Assembly: GCA_900555915.1 (NCBI GenBank)
Contig: USNC01000034.1
Span: 1 to 9,889 of the forward strand
Direction of reading: 5' to 3'
Source: an uncultured Porphyromonadaceae bacterium
Lineage (GTDB): Bacteria; Bacteroidota; Bacteroidia; Bacteroidales; Muribaculaceae
DNA length: 9,889 bases
Shown here: positions 1 to 5,368 of the stretch, one piece after another
Position numbering within the stretch: the stretch's first letter is position 1
Layout: every line of letters starts with the position of its first letter
Program-made: the position numbers and the translations under genes
The notes under the pieces: generated by a model
What the model saw: only the letters and a program-made list of their open reading frames with translations
What the model was told of the DNA's origin: nothing
The model's database searches: none

Positions 1-25
1 GCTCGGAGATGTGTATAAGAGACAG
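1..25 (+). other. Nextera read-2 adaptor remnant (artefact)
   Basis: Bases 7-25 are exactly the 19-bp Tn5 mosaic end used in Nextera libraries (AGATGTGTATAAGAGACAG). They are preceded by GCTCGG, the last six bases of the read-2 (P7 side) adaptor arm. This is library sequence, not genome. Reading through it gives the peptide MCIRDR, so any small protein predicted from about base 9 is spurious. Confidence 0.98.
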
Positions 26-1031
26 ACGTTATGACGGCGAGACCATGGAGAATCTCTTGGCGCGACCAGCCGCAGTGGAACACACTTGCCGCACGCTCCC
101 GTCCCTGCTGGCGCATTCCGATATCGAGTGTGGGCACGCCGAGAGACGCGACCTCTACGACACCGCTCGAACTATTGCCCACCACGCCTTGCGAAAGACT
201 CACGGCCGACAGATATCTGCGCATGCCGAGCGACGGCACCAATATTGACCTGTCTGTGTATCTACGCTCAAACTCCCTGAGCAGGGCTATCTGCGGCGCG
301 GGATCGGTGTCGTTGTTGGGATATGTCAGTATGACACCGTAATCGCCGTGCCCATCAAGGAAAGAGCCTACGGCAGCAAGAAATTCCTCCATCTGCCGCT
401 CCGGCGACACGTCGGCAAGGGTGGCGGCATGCAGAGTGCCGACAAAAAACTTCGCCGGCAACCGCCGGCCGAGCGACTCCCAGAGTTGATCGGCCGTCAG
501 CAGAGGCACATTTGCTGCATTCCAGACACCGAGTGCCCCGGTGGTCAGGATTCTGTCGGCAGCGATACCCATCGACCGCAACCGCGCGGCGCACAGGTCA
601 GTTTCGGCGAGATGCAGTGTGGCCAACTGGGAGATGGCGTTGCGGATGGCATTGTCGAACGCACCTTCCGAGACCGTTCCCCCCGCGATGTGGATTATAG
701 GCACCGAATGCATACATGCCGCCGACGCCACGGCAAGCATCTCATAGCGGTCGCCGAGGATGACTACCGCCTCCGGCGAATGCTCTCCGAACCACCTACC
801 ATATAGACTGGCGGTGTTGGCAAACGTCTCATCGGGAGAGTCACCGGCCGTAGGCAGCCTCACGGGGTCGCAGCCCGCTTCCACTATCTCATTGACTGTC
901 ATCCCCATGCCAGGCATGAGGTGCATATTGGATGCGAGAATACGGAGTGGAATGTCCCGGCTTCGCAGTTCGTCGGCGAGAGGGAGAAGAAGCCCCCAGT
1001 CTGCGCGTGTGGATGTGGCTACCGCTATCAT
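26..1031 (-). CDS. neuC: NeuC-type UDP-N-acetylglucosamine 2-epimerase (hydrolysing), 3' end cut off
   Basis: This gene reads leftward from an ATG at 1031-1029 with no stop before the adaptor at base 25. About 335 codons are present, and family members are usually about 370-390 residues, so a short C-terminal piece is missing. The family hydrolyses UDP-GlcNAc (or a diacetamido relative) to free ManNAc-type sugar plus UDP, in the cytoplasm, as the step before NeuB. Visible family motifs are an N-terminal Rossmann start (MIAVATSTRADWGLL), GDRYE at residues 93-97, HIAGGT...D at 114-126, and GNSSSG at 285-290 followed by PTLDIGMRQQGR, the UDP-binding half. The start codon overlaps the neuB stop (ATGA), implying translational coupling. 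Oddities: the usual HxxGGE reads HIAGGT (Thr119) and the usual IRH reads IRN (Asn131). The substrate could be the legionaminic-acid precursor (LegG-type); the sequence alone does not decide. Confidence 0.9.
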
Positions 1032-2062
1032 AGCTCAATCAGCTCGTCGGGAGCGAAATCACGTATGGCCGCAGTGCCCAGCACCTCGTCCCAGCGCATG
1101 GGTGAGACTCCATTGCCGGGACGCTTCACATAGATGTTGCTTTCGGTGAGCAACTCACCTTTGCGTATGGGGCGTATGGCCACGATGCTCTTGCGCGCCA
1201 CTTCTATGTTTGGACGTTCGGACTCGGTGACGTGCTTTAGTCCGGAGCCGAGAGCCAGCTCCACATGGCGTATGCCGGACACCATGGCCTTGAGTTCGCC
1301 GGGTTCGAGCGAAGCCTTGTGGTCCGGGCCTTCCATAGTGCGGGAGAGGGTAAAATGCTTCTCAATGACCTGCGCTCCGAGAGCGGCGGCGGCCACCGGC
1401 ACCTCGATGCCGAGCGAATGGTCGCTGAATCCGACGGCCACTCCCAGTTCGCGTCCGATGGTGAGCATGGCCTTCAAGTTTACGTCGGCGTAGGGTGTCG
1501 GATACTGGGTGTTGCAGTGGAGCACCGTTATGTCGCTGCGTTTCAGAGCCGGGACAAAGCCGGCGGGGGTAGACGGGTGCGTGCCTGTCAGAATGTCGAT
1601 GGCCTCCCCTATCTCTTCGATTGTGGACATTCCGGTGGAAAGGATCACGGGGATTCCTTTCTCCGCGATCTTGCGCAGGTAAGGGAGATTCGTTATCTCG
1701 CCCGAGGGAACCTTGAAGTAGTCCTGACCGAGATCGGCGAGAAGGTCGATCGAGGTGAGATCGAACGGGGTTGACATGAATCCTATACCCACTTCCCCGC
1801 AATATTGCTTGAGTGGAGCGTAGTCTGAAAGCGGGAGATGAATCTTGCGGCACATGTCGAGCTGCGACTCCTCCACTCCCGTGTTTTCTTTCTGATATTG
1901 GGCCTGGGGAGCAAATTCAGATATCACGAGTTCCGGAACGGCGGTCTGGAACTTCACATAGTCAGCTCCGGCCTCTTTTGCGGCAACCACCATTTTCTTC
2001 GCGGTCTCGAAGTCTCCGTTATGGTTTACTCCGGCTTCCGCTATGATAATACTCTTTGTCAT
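1028..2062 (-). CDS. neuB: N-acetylneuraminate synthase family protein (NeuB; LegI possible)
   Basis: The 344-residue length matches the family (E. coli NeuB is about 346). The enzyme condenses phosphoenolpyruvate with ManNAc, or a 2,4-diacetamido sugar, to give a nonulosonic acid in the cytoplasm. Domain 1 is a TIM barrel (about residues 1-275) with the EAGVNHNG start, KFQT, STPFD, KVPSGE, LSTGM, LHCNTQYPTP, GFSDHS and EKHFT motifs; the last two supply the metal-binding histidines known in the family. Domain 2 is a C-terminal SAF (antifreeze-like) domain containing VARKS and KRPGNG, whose Arg reaches into the partner active site in characterised NeuB dimers. The ATG at 2062-2060 is chosen because the family N-terminus begins directly there. 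The last codons overlap neuC. A Bacteroidetes-type promoter lies 68-96 bp upstream. Sialic acid versus legionaminic acid as product cannot be decided without the downstream genes. Confidence 0.95.
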   Translation of the reverse strand: MTKSIIIAEAGVNHNGDFETAKKMVVAAKEAGADYVKFQTAVPELVISEFAPQAQYQKENTGVEESQLDMCRKIHLPLSDYAPLKQYCGEVGIGFMSTPFDLTSIDLLADLGQDYFKVPSGEITNLPYLRKIAEKGIPVILSTGMSTIEEIGEAIDILTGTHPSTPAGFVPALKRSDITVLHCNTQYPTPYADVNLKAMLTIGRELGVAVGFSDHSLGIEVPVAAAALGAQVIEKHFTLSRTMEGPDHKASLEPGELKAMVSGIRHVELALGSGLKHVTESERPNIEVARKSIVAIRPIRKGELLTESNIYVKRPGNGVSPMRWDEVLGTAAIRDFAPDELIEL

Positions 2063-2075
2063 GGCATAATTATTT

Positions 2076-2116
2076 ATTCAAGTTTCGCGGGCTCAACTTG
2101 GAGAGTATGAGGTTAT
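2076..2116. repeat. Dispersed hairpin repeat, copy 1 (neuB leader)
   Basis: The core ATTCAAGTTTCGCGGGCT is followed by CAACTTGGAG and then TATGAGGTTAT. The arms CAAGTT and AACTTG are complementary and would form a short hairpin. Two further copies share the core, the arms and the trailing TATGAGGTT: 2153-2192 and 7966-8018. This copy lies in the predicted neuB 5' untranslated leader, with its hairpin ending about 16 nt before the neuB start codon. Confidence 0.75.
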
Positions 2117-2129
2117 AGCCTATATATTG

Positions 2130-2158
2130 CAAAATTACAAAAAAAATTTGATATTCAA
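2130..2158 (-). promoter_or_regulatory. Predicted Bacteroidetes-type promoter of neuB
   Basis: On the minus strand, TAATTTTG (2137-2130) fits the -7 consensus TAnnTTTG. A TTG (2158-2156) lies 18 bases upstream as the -33 element. Transcription would start near 2124, giving a leader of about 60 nt before the neuB ATG. The -33 TTG lies in one arm of hairpin-repeat copy 2, and the leader contains copy 1. Confidence 0.6.
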
Positions 2159-2192
2159 GTTTCGCAGGCTAAACTTGAAGTTTTATGAGGTT
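2153..2192. repeat. Dispersed hairpin repeat, copy 2
   Basis: ATTCAAGTTTCGCAGGCT is followed by AAACTTGAAG and then TTATGAGGTT. The inverted arms here are longer and perfect (TTCAAGTTT/AAACTTGAA). The copy has the same orientation as copies 1 and 3. Its left arm supplies the -33 TTG of the neuB promoter, and its trailing TGAGGTTGG merges into the adjacent long direct repeat at 2186. Confidence 0.75.
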
Positions 2193-2249
2193 GGTTTTTT
2201 GGTGATTGATGTGTGGGGCGAGGTTTGGGAAGTGGTGACCCTCCGGGGC
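2186..2249. repeat. Long direct repeat R1 (~64 bp)
   Basis: This block starts TGAGGTTGGTTTTTTGG and ends GTGACCCTCCGGGGCA. It matches the block at 2351-2413 almost base for base: one T fewer in the T-run, and GTG versus ATG in the middle. A third, truncated copy (TGAGGTTGGATTTTTGG) is at 2419-2435. It lies in the 477-bp intergenic region between neuB and the secreted-protein gene. Confidence 0.85.
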
Positions 2250-2270
2250 ACTGGGTTGTTGGGGTTTGTA

Positions 2271-2347
2271 ATACCCCGGGCTGCTACTTCGGGCCTTCGG
2301 CCCTCGTCTTGCCCGGGGTTGGGCAAGGAAACGCCCCTCCGGGGCGT
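2271..2347. repeat. Nested GC-rich palindromic element between direct repeats
   Basis: Three inverted repeats are packed together. An outer 9-bp stem pairs ACCCCGGGC (2273-2281) with GCCCGGGGT (2311-2319). Inside it, GGGCC-TTC-GGCCC spans 2291-2303. To the right is ACGCCCC-TCC-GGGGCGT at 2331-2347. All are perfect, so the RNA of either strand, or cruciform DNA, would fold strongly. With flanking copies R1 and R2 this resembles a REP or non-autonomous repeat element. Either strand can be read through as codons, but such a reading is low-complexity and repeat-derived. Confidence 0.75.
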
Positions 2348-2350
2348 GAC

Positions 2351-2413
2351 TGAGGTTGGTTTTTGGTGATTGATATGTGGGGCGAGGTTTGGGAAGTGGT
2401 GACCCTCCGGGGC
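2351..2413. repeat. Long direct repeat R2 (~63 bp)
   Basis: This is the second copy of the block at 2186-2249, in the same orientation, starting TGAGGTTGGTTTTTGG and ending GTGACCCTCCGGGGCG. It sits just right of the nested palindromes, so that cluster is bracketed by direct repeats. The fragment at 2419-2435 begins a third copy. Confidence 0.85.
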
Positions 2414-2509
2414 GTGAATGAGGTTGGATTTTTGGGGAGTTTCGGCATACGGGACTGTGGTGAAATATGGAAATTCTTGAATCATGCTAAACGAATGGAA
2501 AAATTTTTG

Positions 2510-2517
2510 TAACTTTG
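2510..2517 (+). promoter_or_regulatory. Predicted -7 promoter element of the secreted-protein gene
   Basis: TAACTTTG fits TAnnTTTG exactly. It would place the transcript start near 2523 and the ATG about 17 nt later. No TTG lies at the usual 17-23 base spacing upstream; the nearest is at 2477-2479, 30 bases away. The -33 half is therefore weak or absent. Confidence 0.5.
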
Positions 2518-2539
2518 CCGTGAGAACTATCAAAAGAAA

Positions 2540-3919
2540 ATGCTTATGAGAAAATTTACTTGTGTCTTGATCGCCGGCGCCATGGCCGGCACGCTGCCGG
2601 CAACGGCAACTATGCGCAACGTGTTTGGCGTCCAGACGAAGGCGGGGGCAAGAGGCCAGAAGGAAGTCCGCGCCCCTAAGTCGAAGAAAGAGGCCATGGA
2701 CATGGCACGTGCGGCGGCGACTGAAAATCCTATATGGCGTGCCGGAAGCGAGACAGTATATGGCTGGGACGGCGCCGAATGGCAGTTTGAAGAGCAATAC
2801 ACCATAGAATATGACCAGGACGGCCGCAAGACCAAGGAGATAATGGTGGACTATGAGGATTTCTATCACCGCACCACATACACCTACGACGCCAACGGAA
2901 TGATCACATGCGAGATAGTGGAGGAATCGGAAGACGGCGAGAACTACGTGAACTATTCCAAAAAGGAACGCACGTATGACCCGATCGTGACCAACCTCAT
3001 CACGAGCAACCGCGAATACATGTGGATCGGCGGCAACTGGATGCTCGGCGGCAACAACTACAACCGCAACATCACACGCAATGCCGACGGCAACGTGACA
3101 CTGGTGGAGATCGCTGTCTGGTATGACGGAGCATATGATCCTACCAACCGCATCACCGTGACCTACGGCGGCGACGGCAAGGCCACCACAATCAAGGAAA
3201 CAGTGCTCACCTACGACGGAATCGAGTTCAAATGGGCCGACGGCGACGAACTCACAAATATCACATGGGACCGCACCGACGGACAGATTGTCTCGATCGA
3301 AGGATTCGGACTCGGCGCCAACCGCATGAAATCGTGCGACGAAATATCTGACGGCGATGTGATCCATTCCGAGCTGACCTACGACGGAGAGAACTTCACC
3401 GCCGTGATGACCGGCGAAATCGACGGCGACAAGGTGGAGGGCACAGTGGTCTACGAGGTGCTTGACGACTTCGGCAGCTACAGCCAGACAAGCACCCAGA
3501 CTTATCACGAGAACGGTGAGACATACACCGAAGTGGAGACCTACGTATTGAGAAACGATTCTTACGGCAACATGCTCGAGTCAAGAAACGCAGTGGTCTT
3601 CGACGACGGCTATGAGGAAATATTCGAAGACATCACCGGGACTGTGGAATATGACGACACCTACGGTTATCCCCTCGTCTACTCCGTGGCCATGGGCTAT
3701 TACGACGAGACGCTCGACGACTATGTGAAGGAAAACATGATAAAGATGGAATATTCCGACTATAAGGACGTGACAACTGGAGTGACCGGCATCGGCGCCG
3801 ACTCCGCGACTGCCGACACCGTCTTCTATACACTCCAGGGAGTGAAGACGTCACATCCGGTGAAGGGAAACATATACATCATGAAGAAAGGAGACAAAGC
3901 CACCAAGGCAGTATTCTGA
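2540..3919 (+). CDS. Secreted protein of unknown function with YD-like repeats and C-terminal tail
   Basis: I do not recognise a named family for this 459-residue protein. A signal peptide is clear: MRKF, a hydrophobic stretch, then a likely cut after ATA near residue 23. The body (about residues 70-400) is rich in Tyr, Asp, Gly and Thr. It has irregular repeated strands such as YDQDGRKTKE, YDANGMITCE, NADGNVTLVE and LTYDGENFTA, resembling YD or DUF3836-like beta repeats of secreted Bacteroidales proteins. The end (about 412-459: GVTGIGAD, VFYTLQGVKT, KGNIYIMKKG) looks like the short C-terminal tail common on exported Bacteroidales proteins, in which LQG(R/V) is followed by G(I/N)YI. Translation could start at 2540 or at the in-frame ATG at 2546, which gives a more usual MRKF signal peptide. 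A hairpin follows the stop. A long open frame on the opposite strand (2183-3508) is judged a shadow. Confidence 0.8.
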   Translation: MLMRKFTCVLIAGAMAGTLPATATMRNVFGVQTKAGARGQKEVRAPKSKKEAMDMARAAATENPIWRAGSETVYGWDGAEWQFEEQYTIEYDQDGRKTKEIMVDYEDFYHRTTYTYDANGMITCEIVEESEDGENYVNYSKKERTYDPIVTNLITSNREYMWIGGNWMLGGNNYNRNITRNADGNVTLVEIAVWYDGAYDPTNRITVTYGGDGKATTIKETVLTYDGIEFKWADGDELTNITWDRTDGQIVSIEGFGLGANRMKSCDEISDGDVIHSELTYDGENFTAVMTGEIDGDKVEGTVVYEVLDDFGSYSQTSTQTYHENGETYTEVETYVLRNDSYGNMLESRNAVVFDDGYEEIFEDITGTVEYDDTYGYPLVYSVAMGYYDETLDDYVKENMIKMEYSDYKDVTTGVTGIGADSATADTVFYTLQGVKTSHPVKGNIYIMKKGDKATKAVF

Positions 3920-3939
3920 CTTCCTGCATAAGACTCAGA

Positions 3940-3967
3940 CAAGGGCAATCCTCCGGGGTTGCCCTTG
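3940..3967 (+). terminator. Hairpin, possible transcription terminator
   Basis: CAAGGGCAA (3940-3948) pairs perfectly with TTGCCCTTG (3959-3967) around a 10-base loop containing CTCCGGGG. It lies 20 bp after the stop of the secreted-protein gene. There is no T-run behind it, so intrinsic termination is uncertain. CTCCGGGG is the same 8-mer found in the palindromic and direct repeats at 2241-2413. Confidence 0.5.
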
Positions 3968-4012
3968 AGTTAAGGGTGAAGGGTGAAGAGTTAAGGGTTA
4001 AGGGTTAAGGTG
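3967..4012. repeat. TTAAGGG/TGAAGGG short tandem repeat
   Basis: About 45 bp is built from 7-base units: GTTAAGG, GTGAAGG, GTGAAGA, then GTTAAGG three times. The units vary only at a T/G position and one A. It directly follows the hairpin and precedes the esterase promoter. It is not coding. Confidence 0.8.
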
Positions 4013-4042
4013 TTTTGGGGCGATTATTTTCAGAGGTTTATA

Positions 4043-4072
4043 TTGTATTTCGGGATTTTTTAATTAAATTTG
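4043..4072 (+). promoter_or_regulatory. Predicted promoter of the esterase-regulator pair
   Basis: TTG (4043-4045), a 19-base spacer and TAAATTTG (4065-4072) match the Bacteroidetes -33/-7 pattern. The start would be near 4079, leaving a leader of about 67 nt before the esterase ATG. No promoter of this type is seen in front of the next gene, so one transcript probably covers both. Confidence 0.65.
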
Positions 4073-4145
4073 CAATCTCGACGTCCTCCTGCGGATGTCT
4101 TGATTATTCCGTCATGAAAAACTAAGACCGAAAGACCATTACAGC

Positions 4146-5327
4146 ATGAGACTCGCAGCAATATGCACATTGGCCGCACTGGCCCTCAACGCCTACCCAC
4201 AGCAGACACTCTGGGGCAACGTTCCTACAGTATCGCCACAGATCAACGATGACAACACCGTGACCTTCCGTCTTGTGGCACCCGCAGCCAAAGATGTGAA
4301 AGTGACCGGCGACTTTCTGCCGCCACAGAAGATAGAAACCCCTATGGGGGAGTTTGATCTGCCGGGAGCGGCACCGCTCACCCAGAACGACGGAGTATGG
4401 GAATACACGAGCGGACCTCTCGCCCCGGAACTATACAGCTACACATTCGTGGTGGACGGAGTCAAGATCACGGATCCCTCCAACGTGTATCAGCTCCGCG
4501 ACATAGCGTCGCTCACCAACGTGTTTCTGATCGAGGGAGGCCGCGCGAGCGACTACGCGGTCAAGGACGTGCCTCACGGCACGGTGTCGAAGACCTGGTA
4601 TCACAGTCCTTCGCTCGGCATGGACCGCCGCATGACCGTCTATACCCCCGCGGGCTACGAAGACTCCGACGCGAGATACCCTGTGCTGTATCTGCTGCAT
4701 GGCATGGGAGGCGACGAGAACGCCTGGCCGGAACTGGGACGCGCCACCCAGATACTCGACAACCAGACAGCACGTGGCGAGGCGAGACCGATGATAGTGG
4801 TGATGACCAACGGCAACGCCGCCATGGCTTCGGCTCCCGGAGAGTCAGGAGCGGGGATGACAGTGCCCACGATGCAACTGCCCAAGACCATGGACGGGAG
4901 TTTCGAGACGGCCTTCCCGGAAGTGGTGGAATATATCGACTCGCACTACCGCACCATTCCCGAAAAGAAAGGTCGCGCCATAGCGGGCCTCTCGATGGGA
5001 GGATTCCATTCGCTCCACATATCGAAGGAATATCCCGACATGTTTGACTACATAGGACTCTTCTCCGCCGCCATAATGCCCGACAGGAACGTGAAGTCTC
5101 CGATATACGATGACATGGCCGGCAAACTCCGCCGTCAGTTTGACAAGCAGCCCGCCCTATACTGGATTGCCATAGGGGATACCGATTTCCTCTACAAAGA
5201 CAATCAGGACTACCGCCGGCTTCTCGACGACAACGGATTCAAATACACTTATTTCGAGACTCCGGAGGGCCATATCTGGAAAAACTGGCGCATCTATCTC
5301 TCGGAATTCCTGCCGCAGATCTTCTGA
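4146..5327 (+). CDS. Secreted carbohydrate esterase family 1 (CE1)-like esterase
   Basis: This 393-residue protein has an N-terminal signal peptide (MRLAAICTLAALALNA, then YPQQ), so it is exported to the periplasm or beyond; no lipobox is seen. Residues about 28-130 form an immunoglobulin-like E-set/CBM48-like domain (NTVTFRLVAPAAKDVKVTGDF, then WEYTSGPLAPELYSYTFVVDG) typical of two-domain CE1 esterases of Bacteroidetes. Residues about 148-393 are the alpha/beta-hydrolase: YPVLYLLHGMGGDENAW carries the oxyanion region, GLSMGG holds the nucleophile Ser283, IGDTDFLY the likely acid Asp347, and EGHIWKNW the base His376. The triad is complete, so the enzyme should be active. Known relatives remove feruloyl or acetyl groups from xylan and similar glycans; the actual substrate is not readable here. 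It is 41 bp ahead of a membrane regulator gene and probably cotranscribed with it. Confidence 0.88.
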   Translation: MRLAAICTLAALALNAYPQQTLWGNVPTVSPQINDDNTVTFRLVAPAAKDVKVTGDFLPPQKIETPMGEFDLPGAAPLTQNDGVWEYTSGPLAPELYSYTFVVDGVKITDPSNVYQLRDIASLTNVFLIEGGRASDYAVKDVPHGTVSKTWYHSPSLGMDRRMTVYTPAGYEDSDARYPVLYLLHGMGGDENAWPELGRATQILDNQTARGEARPMIVVMTNGNAAMASAPGESGAGMTVPTMQLPKTMDGSFETAFPEVVEYIDSHYRTIPEKKGRAIAGLSMGGFHSLHISKEYPDMFDYIGLFSAAIMPDRNVKSPIYDDMAGKLRRQFDKQPALYWIAIGDTDFLYKDNQDYRRLLDDNGFKYTYFETPEGHIWKNWRIYLSEFLPQIF

Positions 5328-5368
5328 CACTTCCACCCTTCAATTTCCCGAGGACTTCCCTAACTTAA

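Noticed and set aside
9..248. Small protein starting MCIRDR
   Set aside because: Its start is adaptor sequence and the rest is antisense to neuC.
355..594. Small minus-strand frame inside neuC
   Set aside because: It is an off-frame shadow of the neuC coding sequence, which has all the family motifs.
2183..3508. Long minus-strand open frame (441 codons) opposite the secreted-protein gene
   Set aside because: The plus-strand frame has a signal peptide, promoter element and sensible tail. The minus frame is Val/His/Ala-rich antisense of it and ends in the intergenic repeats.
3967..4012. Telomere-like repeat marking a replicon end
   Set aside because: The array is short, imperfect and internal, between two ordinary genes. 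Bacteroidales chromosomes are circular.
4397..5047. Arg-rich 216-codon frame within the esterase gene
   Set aside because: It is an off-frame reading of GC-rich coding DNA; the esterase frame carries the full catalytic triad.
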